This document shows, piece after piece, positions 28,481 to 36,881 of a stretch of 64,000 nt of DNA (position 1 is its first letter; every line of letters begins with the position of its first letter). This DNA is from Bradyrhizobium macuxiense (GTDB taxonomy: Bacteria; Pseudomonadota; Alphaproteobacteria; Rhizobiales; Xanthobacteraceae): NCBI RefSeq assembly GCF_007993935.1, contig NZ_VITY01000012.1:248001-312000 (forward strand), given 5' to 3'. Below the pieces are notes generated by a model. The model searched no databases. It was not told the DNA's origin and saw only the letters and a program-made list of their open reading frames with translations. The position numbers were made by a program, and so were the translations under genes.

Positions 28481-29704
28481 ATGATGTCAATGCTGTACCA
28501 GGCCTATCAGAACCATATGGACCTCACGGCGCCGTGGCGGACCGGCGCCGCGGCGGCGTTGCGCTATCTCAATCTGGTGCCGCGGGGGACCTCGGGCCGG
28601 ACCTTCGGCCGGCTCGCCGCCGCGCTGGAGCTGATCTCCCGCTCCAGCCTGAGCTACGCCCGCCCCGACTACGGCATCGGCAGCGTCACCGTCGGCAACA
28701 GGGAATTGCAGGTGGCCGAGGAGGTCGCCTATGCGACGCCGTTCGGCTCGCTGCTGCATTTCAGGAAGGTGGACGGACCGGAGCAGCCGCGGCTGCTGCT
28801 GGTGGCGCCGATGTCCGGCCATTTCGCCACACTGCTGCGCGGCACCGTGAAGACGCTGCTGCAGGACCACGACGTCTACATCACCGATTGGCACAATCCG
28901 CGCGACATCCCGCGCAGCAAGGGGCGTTTCGGGCTCGAGGACTACACCGACCATCTGATCGACTTCCTCGCCCAGCTCGGCCCGCGCGCGCATATGGTGG
29001 CGATCTGCCAGCCCTCGGTGTCGGCGCTGGCGGCGGCCGCGATCATGTCGGAAGACAATCATCCGGCGCGGCCGGCGTCACTGACCCTGATGGCCGGCCC
29101 GATCGACACACGGATTCAGCCGACCAAGGTGAACGAATTCGCCAAGAGCAAGCCGATCAAATGGTTCGAGGACAATCTGATCAACTACGTGCCGATGCAG
29201 TGCAAGGGCGCGTTGCGTCAGGTCTATCCCGGCTTCGTGCAGCTCACCGCGTTCGTCTCGATGAACCTGGAGCGCCACATCAAGCAGCACATCGACCTCG
29301 CCGACCATCTCGCCAAGGGCGAGACCGACAAGGCGGAGGTGATCAAGACCTTCTATGACGAATATTTCGCGGTCATGGACCTGCCGGCCGAGTTCTATAT
29401 CGAGACGGTCCGCGACGTGTTCCAGGAGCATCTGTTGCCGCAGGGCATGCTGATGCATCGCGGCCGCCCGGTGAACCCGGCGGCGATCCGGCGCATGGGC
29501 CTGATGACGGTGGAAGGCGAGAAGGACGACATCTGCTCGATCGGCCAGACGCTCGCCGCCCAGGACCTCTGCACCGGCGTGCGCACCTATCGCAAGGTGC
29601 ACCACATGCAGGCCGGCGTCGGCCATTACGGCGTGTTTTCCGGCAAGCGCTGGAACAACGAGATCTACCCGCTGCTGCGCGATTTCGTGCATGTGAATTC
29701 GTGA
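28481..29704 (+). CDS. phaZ: intracellular polyhydroxyalkanoate depolymerase
   Basis: A 407-residue alpha/beta hydrolase that degrades stored PHB granules in the cytoplasm. The N-terminus MSMLYQAYQNHMDLTAPWRTGA is diagnostic. The lipase box has Cys in place of Ser (AICQPSV, Cys176), as known for the PhaZ1-type intracellular enzymes; Asp in EGEKDDI and His in VGHYGVFSG complete the triad. The ATG at 28481 is preferred over an ORF start ten codons earlier. There is no signal peptide, as expected. It is monocistronic and followed by repeat E copy 3. Confidence 0.93.
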   Translation: MMSMLYQAYQNHMDLTAPWRTGAAAALRYLNLVPRGTSGRTFGRLAAALELISRSSLSYARPDYGIGSVTVGNRELQVAEEVAYATPFGSLLHFRKVDGPEQPRLLLVAPMSGHFATLLRGTVKTLLQDHDVYITDWHNPRDIPRSKGRFGLEDYTDHLIDFLAQLGPRAHMVAICQPSVSALAAAAIMSEDNHPARPASLTLMAGPIDTRIQPTKVNEFAKSKPIKWFEDNLINYVPMQCKGALRQVYPGFVQLTAFVSMNLERHIKQHIDLADHLAKGETDKAEVIKTFYDEYFAVMDLPAEFYIETVRDVFQEHLLPQGMLMHRGRPVNPAAIRRMGLMTVEGEKDDICSIGQTLAAQDLCTGVRTYRKVHHMQAGVGHYGVFSGKRWNNEIYPLLRDFVHVNS

Positions 29705-29719
29705 CGGCGCTCTCTTCCA

Positions 29720-29803
29720 GTCATTGCGAGCGAAGCGAAGCAATCCATCGCCCCGCATGCGCGGAGCCATGGATTGCTTCGTCGCTACGCTCCTCGCAAT
29801 GAC
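29720..29803. repeat. dispersed palindromic repeat, family E, copy 3
   Basis: GTCATTGCGAGCGAAGCG ... CTCCTCGCAATGAC, 84 nt, 15 nt after the phaZ stop codon. Confidence 0.9.
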
Positions 29804-29892
29804 GAGTGGCGGCTAGCCACGCATCCCCTCGCGCAGTAGTCTCCCCGGCCACGACGACCCCGCTTGCCAAGAATCGTCCAGGGAGAAACTCC

Positions 29893-30687
29893 ATGCGATC
29901 GGCCACCGCCCTCCGTGCCCTTACGCTCGCCGTCATCGGCGCCCTCGCCTTCACGTCGGCCGCATCCGCCGCAGAGGTCCATGTCATGATCTCGGGCGGC
30001 CTGACCGCGGCCTACAAGGCGCTGGTGCCGGAGTTCGAGCGCAAGACCGGGCACAAGGTGGTGACCGCTTTCGGGCCGTCGATGGGCACCACCACCAACG
30101 CCATTCCGGTGCGGCTGGCGCGCGGCGAGCCGGCCGACGTGCTGATCATGGTCGGCTATGCGCTGGGCGATCTCATCAAGCAGGGCAAGGTCGTGGCCGA
30201 CAGCCGCGTCGACCTCGTGAAGTCGCCGATCGGCATCGCGGTGAAATCAGGCGCACAGAGGCCGGACATCAGCTCGGCCGACACCGTCAAGCAGGCGCTG
30301 CTGGCGGCAAAATCGGTCGCGTATTCCGACAGCGCCAGCGGCGTCTATGTCTCGACCGAGATGTTCGGCAAGCTCGGGATCGCCGACCAGATGAAGGACA
30401 AGGCGCGGATGATCCCGGCAACCCCGGTCGGCGAGATCGTCGCCAACGGCGAGGCCGAGATCGGCCTGCAGCAGATCTCCGAGCTCAAGCCTGTTGCCGG
30501 CATCGACATCGTGGGCCCTCTGCCGGAGCCGTTGCAGAAGATCACGGTGTTCTCCGCCGGGATCGCGACCGCTTCAAAAGAGCCCGATGCCGGCAAGGCG
30601 CTGATCAGCTTCCTCGCCTCATCAGATGCCCGCGACGCGCTGGTCGAGAGCGGGCTGGATCCGATTGCGGGCGGCGCGACGCATTGA
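29893..30687 (+). CDS. ModA-like substrate-binding protein
   Basis: A 264-residue periplasmic type II binding protein. The signal peptide is MRSATALRALTLAVIGALAF to about SAASA, and the mature part opens AEVHVMISGGLTAAYKALVPEFERKTGHKV. It has the general form of molybdate-binding ModA, but the anion-contacting serines are not all evident, so molybdate is not claimed. GGGAG lies 7 nt before the ATG. A paralogue lies at 58078-58869. Neither has a permease or ATPase gene beside it. Confidence 0.82.
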   Translation: MRSATALRALTLAVIGALAFTSAASAAEVHVMISGGLTAAYKALVPEFERKTGHKVVTAFGPSMGTTTNAIPVRLARGEPADVLIMVGYALGDLIKQGKVVADSRVDLVKSPIGIAVKSGAQRPDISSADTVKQALLAAKSVAYSDSASGVYVSTEMFGKLGIADQMKDKARMIPATPVGEIVANGEAEIGLQQISELKPVAGIDIVGPLPEPLQKITVFSAGIATASKEPDAGKALISFLASSDARDALVESGLDPIAGGATH

Positions 30688-30725
30688 GCTCAGCCACCTA
30701 GCTCTCTCCCCGCCCCAGCTCTTTC

Positions 30726-30832
30726 CCCGTCATCCTGAGGAGCGCGCAGCGCGTCTCGAAGGATGCACGGCCCGGCCAGTGGCCGTCGATCCTTCGAGAC
30801 GCGCGCAAGTGCGCGCTCCTCAGGATGACGGG
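30726..30832. repeat. dispersed palindromic repeat, family F, copy 1
   Basis: CCCGTCATCCTGAGGAGC ... GCTCCTCAGGATGACGGG with internal GTCTCGAAGGAT and ATCCTTCGAGAC; 107 nt. Copy 2 lies at 33834-33938. Confidence 0.9.
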
Positions 30833-30856
30833 ACTTCGCGTTGCAAGGCGGACTCC

Positions 30857-32593
30857 CTACCGCAAATGATGCGCGCCATAGGCCAGCAGCAGCACCACGA
30901 CGAGCGCCAGCAGCAGCGTGGTCGACTTCCAGAACAGCACCGGGTTGCGCTCGATCAGCGGGGTCGATGACGTCGTCAGGTATTTTGCGTTGGGATTGCG
31001 CAGGTCGAACAGGAACTCGGAAAAGCTGTCGTAGCGCTTGAGCGGATTGACCTGCACGGCGCGCTCCAGCGTGCCGTCGACCCAGTTCGGAATCTCGCGG
31101 CCGCGATGCGCGGCCGGGCGATAGACCAGCCGGTTGAAGTCGAAGCGGGTGCGGGCGCGCGCGATCTGCGCGCCATAGGGCAAGCGGCCGGTCAGCATCT
31201 GATAGGTGACGACGCCGAGCGAGAACAGGTCGGAGCGCGCGGTGCCGCCCTCGCCGAGGAAATACTCCGGCGCAGTGTATTGCTGGGTGCCCAGAATATC
31301 CTCGACGCCCGCCGGCGCCGCCTCCGCGACTCCAGAGATCCGCGTCGAGCCGAAATCGATGATCTTCACCGTTCCGGTGGCGTCGATCATGATGTTGTCG
31401 GGCCTGACGTCCTGGTGCAGCATCTCCTTGCGATGAAAGGCGCGCAGTCCTTTTGCAATTTGCTCGGTGATGTCGCGCACCGTCTCAAGCGACGGCGCAG
31501 GATTGTCGATCATCCATTGTGTCAGGGTCTGACCGTCGATGTATTCCATCGCGACGTAAAGGAAATTGCGCTTGCGTTGCGGCAGCCACGGCTTCAGCAC
31601 ATGCGGGCTGTCGATGCGCTTGGCGACCCACTCCTCCATCATGAAGCGCTTCAGATAGGCGCCGTCGTCGCGCAGGTCGATCGAGGGGATCTTGATCGTG
31701 ACGGTCGTGCCGCTCTCCTCGTCGACCGCGAGATAGATGTGGCTGCGGTGCGATGCGTGCAGCTCGCGCACGATGCGATAGCCGTCGAACAGCATCCGTG
31801 CATCGAGCAGCGGCGGCAGCGGCAGCTCGGCGGGCCGGCCGAACACCTCGCTGGCATCGCCGTCAGGGAGTTCGTCGATCCGGACGATCTGCGCGGTGAG
31901 ATTGTCCGGGCTGCCGTTTTCAAAGGCCTGCTCGACGATCGATTTCGCTGTCGCATCAAGGTCGGCAGCACCGTCCCTGATCGTCTTCGCCAGCTGCCGC
32001 GCCGGGACGTGCTCGTAGATGCCGTCAGTCACCAGCAGGAAGGTGTCGCCGCGCTCCAGCCGAAGGTTCTGGTAGTCGATCTCGAGCTGCGGGTTCACGC
32101 CGAGCGCGCGGCCGAGATAGCTCTGCTGCGAGGACAGCACGACGCGGTGGTCGTTGGTCAACTGCTCGAGGCTGTTGCCGGCGACGCGGTAGATCCTGCA
32201 GTCGCCGACATGGAACAGATGCGCGGTCGTCGACCGGATCACCATGGCGCTCAGCGTGCAGACATACCCTTTGTCTTTGTCATAGGGGTTCTGGCTGCGC
32301 CGCGTCTGCGCGTGCAGCCAGGAATTGGTCGCCTCCAGCACCCGCTGCGCCGAGGTCTTCACCGACCAGGATTCCGACGTGCAGTAATAGTCGGTCAGGA
32401 AGCTCTTGACCGCGGACTCCGCGGCGATGCGGCTGACGCTGCTCGAGGAGATGCCGTCGGCGAGCACCGCGGCGATGCCCTTCAGGCCGAGCAGCGGTTC
32501 GCCCGGGATCAGAACGCCGTGGAAATCCTGATTGGTGTCCTTGCGGCCCTGATCAGAGAATTGCCCGACCGATATTTTCAGCGCGCGCGGCAT
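30857..32593 (-). CDS. PP2C phosphatase-Ser/Thr kinase fusion with C-terminal membrane anchor
   Basis: A 578-residue bifunctional signalling protein. Residues about 10-245 form a PP2C-type phosphatase (KDTNQDFHG, AVLADGISSSS, HVGDCRIYR, LLVTDGIYEHV, GSPDNLTAQ give the metal aspartates). Residues about 265-530 form a Hanks-type kinase: Lys in TVTIKIPS, catalytic loop LHQDVRPDN, DFG in IIDFGSTR and APE in TAPEYFLGE. A single membrane helix ends the protein (LLLALVVVLLLAYG). It follows the formate/nitrite transporter gene by 60 nt and probably shares its sigma-54 promoter. The kinase may control nitrogen assimilation or the transporter; that is inference. The start at 32593 follows GGGA. Confidence 0.9.
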   Translation of the reverse strand: MPRALKISVGQFSDQGRKDTNQDFHGVLIPGEPLLGLKGIAAVLADGISSSSVSRIAAESAVKSFLTDYYCTSESWSVKTSAQRVLEATNSWLHAQTRRSQNPYDKDKGYVCTLSAMVIRSTTAHLFHVGDCRIYRVAGNSLEQLTNDHRVVLSSQQSYLGRALGVNPQLEIDYQNLRLERGDTFLLVTDGIYEHVPARQLAKTIRDGAADLDATAKSIVEQAFENGSPDNLTAQIVRIDELPDGDASEVFGRPAELPLPPLLDARMLFDGYRIVRELHASHRSHIYLAVDEESGTTVTIKIPSIDLRDDGAYLKRFMMEEWVAKRIDSPHVLKPWLPQRKRNFLYVAMEYIDGQTLTQWMIDNPAPSLETVRDITEQIAKGLRAFHRKEMLHQDVRPDNIMIDATGTVKIIDFGSTRISGVAEAAPAGVEDILGTQQYTAPEYFLGEGGTARSDLFSLGVVTYQMLTGRLPYGAQIARARTRFDFNRLVYRPAAHRGREIPNWVDGTLERAVQVNPLKRYDSFSEFLFDLRNPNAKYLTTSSTPLIERNPVLFWKSTTLLLALVVVLLLAYGAHHLR

Positions 32594-32610
32594 TGACCGT
32601 CCCAAAGCGA

Positions 32611-32640
32611 ATGGGGCCCTCCGTGACAGGAGAGCCCCAT
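32611..32640 (-). terminator. intercistronic hairpin between transporter and kinase genes
   Basis: On the minus strand ATGGGGC-TCTCC pairs with GGAGG-GCCCCAT around a short loop, 13 nt after the transporter stop codon. There is no T-run, so partial termination or RNA-processing protection is more likely than full termination. Confidence 0.45.
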
Positions 32641-32653
32641 CAGCCGGCCAGGA

Positions 32654-33472
32654 TCAAGCCGCGAGGCGCTGGCGCTTCGGCGCCGTCTTCACATGCGTGG
32701 TGTAGAGCGTCAGCCCGGTGAAGGCGAGACCGCCGACCAGATTACCGAGCACGGTCGGGATCTCGTTCCAGACCAGGTAATCCACGATCGAAAACTTCGC
32801 GTGGAGCATCAAGCCGGACGGGAACAGGAACATGTTCACCACGGAATGCTCGAACACCATGTAGAAGAACACCATGATCGGCATCCACATCGCGATCACC
32901 TTGCCGGGGACCGTGGTCGAGATCATGGCGCCGACGACGCCGGTCGAGACCATCCAGTTGCACAGCATGCCGCGGATGAACAGCGTCGCCATGCCGGCCG
33001 CGCCGTGCGCGGCGTAGCCGAGCGTCCGGCTCTCGCCGATGTTGCCGATCGTCATGCCGACCTTGTCGGGCTCCTGTGTGAAGCCGAATGTCGTGACAAA
33101 GGCCATCATGAACGCCACGGTGAGCGCACCGAGGAAGTTGCCGACGAACACGAGCCCCCAATTGCGCAGCACGCCGCCGAGCGTGACGCCGGGACGCTTG
33201 TCGAGCAGCGCCAGCGGCGAAAGGACGAACACGCCCGTCAGCAGATCGAAGCCCAGCAGATAAAGCATGACGAAGCCGGCCGGAAACAACAGCGCTCCGA
33301 TCAGCGGCTGCCCCGTGTTCACGTTGATGGTCACAGCGAACCAGGCGCCGAGCGTGAGGATCGCGCCGGCCATATATGCGCGGATCACGGTGTCGCGGGT
33401 CGACATGAAGATCTTGGATTCACCGGCGTCCACCATCTTGGTGACGAATTCGGACGGTGCGAGATAGGCCAT
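32654..33472 (-). CDS. formate/nitrite transporter (FNT) family channel
   Basis: A 272-residue pentameric-type anion channel of the FNT family, inner membrane, with six membrane helices. The pore histidine is visible in VFEHSVVN (His209), and the broken-helix motifs GFDLLTGVF and MLCNWMVSTG are present. The chosen ATG at 33472 (MAYLAPSEF) agrees with the family and follows AAGGGG. The open frame reaches 33694, but those 74 residues are non-family and overlap the promoter. Nitrite is the likely substrate given the sigma-54 promoter, but formate cannot be excluded. Confidence 0.9.
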   Translation of the reverse strand: MAYLAPSEFVTKMVDAGESKIFMSTRDTVIRAYMAGAILTLGAWFAVTINVNTGQPLIGALLFPAGFVMLYLLGFDLLTGVFVLSPLALLDKRPGVTLGGVLRNWGLVFVGNFLGALTVAFMMAFVTTFGFTQEPDKVGMTIGNIGESRTLGYAAHGAAGMATLFIRGMLCNWMVSTGVVGAMISTTVPGKVIAMWMPIMVFFYMVFEHSVVNMFLFPSGLMLHAKFSIVDYLVWNEIPTVLGNLVGGLAFTGLTLYTTHVKTAPKRQRLAA

Positions 33473-33582
33473 TCGTAAATTCCCCTTGCGCAATTCGGCC
33501 GCGCCGGTTGCCTGCCGGAAGCGACGCGGGTTGGTAGAAATGCTCGTCCGTCCGGGGAGATGGGGATGCAACGATTGCTCGA

Positions 33583-33631
33583 GGCGCCCGGGCCGGGCGC
33601 CTTGATCCCCTCGCCTCGGCCAGCACTGGCC
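33583..33631 (-). promoter_or_regulatory. two hairpins in the leader of the FNT gene
   Basis: GGCGCCCG and CGGGCGCC (33583-33601) form an 8-bp stem with a 3-nt loop, and GGCCAG-TG-CTGGCC (33618-33631) a weaker one. Both lie in the roughly 195-nt leader between the sigma-54 promoter and the FNT start. They could be attenuation or antitermination structures; no T-run is seen. Confidence 0.35.
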
Positions 33632-33677
33632 TGGGCGATCCGGAGGACGGCAGTCGTCATTGACTGGTGCTAGCAAA

Positions 33678-33694
33678 AGCAATGGATGTGCCAA
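33678..33694 (-). promoter_or_regulatory. sigma-54 (RpoN) promoter, -24/-12
   Basis: The minus strand reads TTGGCACATCCATTGCT: a -24 TTGGCAC and a -12 TTGCT, with exactly 10 nt between the invariant GG and GC. It points toward the FNT gene. Transcription would begin near 33667. Confidence 0.8.
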
Positions 33695-33833
33695 GCGGAG
33701 ACGGCCGCATCAGGGTCGAAAAGTCTTTTTAATACAATTGTTTAGCTAATTGGCACGGGAGCAGACCGGCACGATGCCGCCGATTTGTGCAGCTTGCCCA
33801 GTTGTCGCCCAAGGGACCCGCTCCTCTCCATCC

Positions 33834-33938
33834 CCGTCATCCTGAGGAGCCGCGAAGCGGCGTCTCGAAGGATCGACGGCCACCAGCGGGGCCGATTCAT
33901 CCTTCGAGGCTCGCTCCGCTCGCACCTCAGGATGACGG
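33834..33938. repeat. dispersed palindromic repeat, family F, copy 2
   Basis: CCGTCATCCTGAGGAGC ... CACCTCAGGATGACGG with GTCTCGAAGGATCGACGG inside, 105 nt, between the FNT promoter and a convergent-side binding-protein gene. Confidence 0.88.
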
Positions 33939-33964
33939 ACGACAGAGTCGATACGCGCCGCTCT

Positions 33965-34762
33965 TCACTTCACCTCGATCCGGACCGGCGAGCCCTTCAG
34001 CCCGTTATTGTCGTAGGCCTTGCGCAGTGTGCCGTTGGCGATCGCATCGGTCATGAACTTGGTGGCGAACGCCGCAGCCAGCGGATGGTCGAGCGGCACC
34101 GCGACCGCGGTGACGGTCTGCTTGAAGGTCTCGTCCAGCACGCGGCTGCCCGGGATCTTTTTGGCCATCGCGTTGAGTTGATCGCGCGACAATGCGAACG
34201 CGTCGATCTCGCCGTTCTTCAGGAGATTGAAGATCTCGTCATAGGTCTGATAGCCCGTCACCTTGGCGTGCTTGAGATGCGCGATCGCGCCCCGCATCGT
34301 GGTGGTGGCGTTGACGGCGGCAACCTTGACGCCGTCCTGGTCCAGCGCGGCGAAGTTGGTGATCGTCGAGCCCGGCTTGACGATATAGGTCGCGTCGGCG
34401 ACCTCGTAGATCGGCCCGAACGTCATCTTGGTCTCGCGTTCGGGATCCCTCGGCAGGAAGGTGATGTCCCAGGTGTTCTTGGCCGCGGCATCGGTGATCT
34501 GGCCGGAATTCTGGTGCACGACATATTCGACCGGGACGCCGAGCTGCGCGGCCAACTCGCGGCCGAGATCGACGGGAACGCCGGCATAACCGCTCTCGGT
34601 CTTGGTCGACCAGAACGCGCCACCCGCCGGGCTGATCGCGATCGCGACCCGGAGCTTTCCGGTCGGCGCAATCTGATCCTTCAAGGCGTCGGCATTGGCG
34701 GATGCGGCCATCACAATCACTCCCACAACGAGGCCAGCCAGACGCAGCAGTCGCGACAACAT
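33965..34762 (-). CDS. amino-acid-type (SBP_bac_3) substrate-binding protein
   Basis: A 265-residue periplasmic protein. The signal peptide ends near MAASANA, followed by TGKLRVAIAISPAGGAFWSTK and GYAGVPVDLGRELAAQLGVPVEYV, the opening of type 3 polar amino-acid binding proteins. The usual G-F-D-V-D-L position reads GVPVDLGRE and TWDITFLPRDPERE replaces the common D-x-x-x-x-x-x-x-x-x-T-P-x-R stretch. The start at 34762 lies 7 nt after GGAGG. No transport genes adjoin it, so it is another orphan binding protein. The next gene upstream on this strand is DUF4399, 120 nt away. Confidence 0.83.
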   Translation of the reverse strand: MLSRLLRLAGLVVGVIVMAASANADALKDQIAPTGKLRVAIAISPAGGAFWSTKTESGYAGVPVDLGRELAAQLGVPVEYVVHQNSGQITDAAAKNTWDITFLPRDPERETKMTFGPIYEVADATYIVKPGSTITNFAALDQDGVKVAAVNATTTMRGAIAHLKHAKVTGYQTYDEIFNLLKNGEIDAFALSRDQLNAMAKKIPGSRVLDETFKQTVTAVAVPLDHPLAAAFATKFMTDAIANGTLRKAYDNNGLKGSPVRIEVK

Positions 34763-34882
34763 CGGACGTCCTCCAGGCCGGGTCTTGCTCACAGCAGGCC
34801 TTGTGACCGGCGGCGCGCAACAAACCGCACGAGGCCGCCTTGCGCAAGCCGTGCTTCGCGCAAGGGAGCTATCCGTATCGGC

Positions 34883-35308
34883 TTATTTGACGCGGATGGT
34901 GATTTTTTCGGAGACGACCGGCGGGTTGAACGGATAGTGCTTGGCGTCGCCCAGCACCAGCTGCAAGGTATGCTTGCCGGGCGCCAGATCGAGCTGTGTC
35001 TCCGTCTGGCCCGCTCCGAAGTGCAGATGAGACTTGTCCGACGGAATCGGCTCATTCGGATTGAGCGGCTCGTCCACGTCGACCAGAAGATGGTGATGGC
35101 CGCTATTCGGATAGTCGTCGCCGGCATGGGTGACGCCCATGTTGCGCAGCCCGAAGCGGCACACGAACGATCCCTTGAGTGTCGCTCCGTTGTGCGGCCA
35201 GATGAAATACAGCTTGGTGTCTTTCCCTGCCGGCTTGTTTTGCGCGACGGCCGGGCTCGCGAGCACCGTCAGTGCCGCAGCGAGCATGATCAAGCCTGCA
35301 CTTCTCAT
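34883..35308 (-). CDS. DUF4399 secreted protein
   Basis: A 141-residue exported protein. The signal peptide is MRSAGLIMLAAALTVLASPA to VAQ, and the mature domain holds YFIWPHNGATLKG, GLRNMGVTHAGD, SGHHHLLVDVD and HFGAGQTETQLDLAPGKHTLQLVLGD, the hallmarks of DUF4399. The clustered histidines (GHHHLL, SHLHFG) could bind a metal such as copper, which is inference. The start at 35308 follows GGAGGGG. The upstream open frame is antisense noise. It ends 120 nt before the binding-protein gene. Confidence 0.82.
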   Translation of the reverse strand: MRSAGLIMLAAALTVLASPAVAQNKPAGKDTKLYFIWPHNGATLKGSFVCRFGLRNMGVTHAGDDYPNSGHHHLLVDVDEPLNPNEPIPSDKSHLHFGAGQTETQLDLAPGKHTLQLVLGDAKHYPFNPPVVSEKITIRVK

Positions 35309-35345
35309 AGCCCCTCCATGAAACCCGGCGATTGCAGACGATCTC

Positions 35346-36881
35346 TCAGGGAGACAGCGCGATCCGAAAACCGTGGGTCGGGTAGCGAACGTTGGTGTCG
35401 TAATTGTCGCGATTGGCCGGACGGACATAGCGCGCGTCATTCTTCCAGGAGCCGGACCGAATGACGTGGGAGGCGCAGTCGCCTCCGGTCCAGACCGCGC
35501 CGTCGTCCGGCGCACCCTGATAATTCCTGTGCCAGCAATCCTCGACCCACTGATCGACCCCGCCACCCATGTCGTAGAGACCGAACGAATTGGGCTTGAA
35601 GCTGCCGACCTTCACCGGTTGTTCGGCTGTACTGTCGCCGCCGCAATCCTTGCAGCCGGCGTGGCCCGGCTGCATCTGATCACCCCACCAGTATTTCGAC
35701 TGCGATCCGCCACGCGCCGCGTATTCCCATTCGGCTTCGCTCGGAAGCCGGTAGGGCTTCTTGCTGCGCTCGGCGAGCCAGGTGACATATTGCTTCGCGT
35801 CGCTCCAGCTCACATTGGTAACCGGAACGTCGTCCTTGCCGCTAGCCGTGAAGCTACAGGCCTTGGCCGCCGCGCACGCATTCCACTCCCGCACGGTGAC
35901 CGGGTATTTGCCCATGGCGAACGGCCTGACCGTCACCTTGCGGATCGGCCGCTCCGACGGATCGTCATTGCTTCCCATCGAGAAGCTGCCGCCCTTGAGC
36001 GACACCATCTCGGGGGCCGGCACGTCCGGAGCCGGGCTCGCGGCAGGCGCCGGTTGCGGCGACGCCTGCTGTGTCGGTGCCGCCGGGACCGGACTTGAAC
36101 TTTGGCTTGAACTTTGGCTTGGCGCCGGCTGCTGCACGGCAGGCGACGTCGCCGGCGACGGTGGCGCCTGTACCAATTCGGCCAGCTTGCTGCGCGGTTG
36201 CGCGAGCAGGTACCACAGCACGCCTCCCGCGATGATCGCGACCGCCAATCCGAGCAGCGTGAGCAGGATGGACTCGCGGCGCCTGCGCGTCCTCTGGTAC
36301 GCAGCAGCGTCCGGCAGCACGCGGTAGACCCGGATCGGATCGGTGATGTTCTTCACCTTCTTGTCGCCGAGCGATTCGTAGCCGCAGACCATCTTGTGCT
36401 TGATCTGCTCGTAGATGCCGCCTGAGATGAAGACATCACCCGGCGCCGCAATCCCTTCCAGGCGCGAGGCGACATTGACGCCGTCGCCATAGACATCGTC
36501 TGGCTCGATGATGACGTCGCCGAGGTTGACGCCGATCCGGTACTCGATCCAGTGATCTCTGGCGATCGCCGCGTTGCGGCCGATCATGTTTTGCTGGATC
36601 ACGATGCTGCACCGGACCGCCTCGACCGGACTGTCGAACATCGCGATGAAGCCGTCGCCGGTGGTCTTGACCAGCTTGCCATGGTGCTCGGCAATGGTGG
36701 GCTCGATAAGATCACGCTCGGTCCGCTTGACGCGCGTATGCGTGCCCTCTTCATCGAGTTGCATGAGCCGGCTGTAGCCGGCGATATCGCCGACCACGAT
36801 CGCCGCGAGCCGCCGCGGCATCGCTTCGCCGGGCGGTGGCTTGCCCGGCTTGCCGGATTTGAAGTCGCGAATTTCGCCCAT
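35346..36881 (-). CDS. class III adenylate cyclase fused to a SUMF1/FGE-like domain
   Basis: A 511-residue membrane signalling protein. Residues about 22-185 form a class III cyclase: metal aspartates Asp32 (VGDIAGYS) and Asp76 (TTGDGF), then YGDGVNVASRLEG near 145. One membrane helix follows (about 205-228, LTLLGLAVAIIAGGVLWYLLA), then a Pro/Ser/Gln linker with a short direct repeat (SQSSSQSSS), and a C-terminal SUMF1/formylglycine-generating-like domain from about 290 (MVSLKGGSFSMGS, RLPSEAEWEYAARGG, GLYDMGGGVDQWVEDCW, THGFRIA). The paired catalytic cysteines of true FGE are absent (GSWKNDARYVRPANRD), so it is probably a binding module. The ATG at 36881 is preferred to the ORF limit 102 nt upstream. 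Confidence 0.85.
   Translation of the reverse strand: MGEIRDFKSGKPGKPPPGEAMPRRLAAIVVGDIAGYSRLMQLDEEGTHTRVKRTERDLIEPTIAEHHGKLVKTTGDGFIAMFDSPVEAVRCSIVIQQNMIGRNAAIARDHWIEYRIGVNLGDVIIEPDDVYGDGVNVASRLEGIAAPGDVFISGGIYEQIKHKMVCGYESLGDKKVKNITDPIRVYRVLPDAAAYQRTRRRRESILLTLLGLAVAIIAGGVLWYLLAQPRSKLAELVQAPPSPATSPAVQQPAPSQSSSQSSSPVPAAPTQQASPQPAPAASPAPDVPAPEMVSLKGGSFSMGSNDDPSERPIRKVTVRPFAMGKYPVTVREWNACAAAKACSFTASGKDDVPVTNVSWSDAKQYVTWLAERSKKPYRLPSEAEWEYAARGGSQSKYWWGDQMQPGHAGCKDCGGDSTAEQPVKVGSFKPNSFGLYDMGGGVDQWVEDCWHRNYQGAPDDGAVWTGGDCASHVIRSGSWKNDARYVRPANRDNYDTNVRYPTHGFRIALSP

Noticed and set aside
29893..30687. Naming the binding protein modA
   Set aside because: Fold-level similarity only; no modB/modC genes and the anion-binding residues are not clearly present.
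30926..31041. Recent frameshift or break in the PP2C-kinase gene near its 3' end
   Set aside because: The reading frame is continuous from kinase domain through linker to the C-terminal membrane helix; overlapping frames are shadows.
33473..33694. 74-residue extension of the FNT protein
   Set aside because: It would overlap the sigma-54 promoter and is Arg/Pro-rich, unlike any FNT N-terminus; AAGGGG precedes the ATG at 33472.
33752..33768. Second sigma-54-like motif (TTGGCACGGGAGCAG) on the plus strand
   Set aside because: It has a -24-like half but no TTGC at the correct distance, and no plus-strand gene follows.
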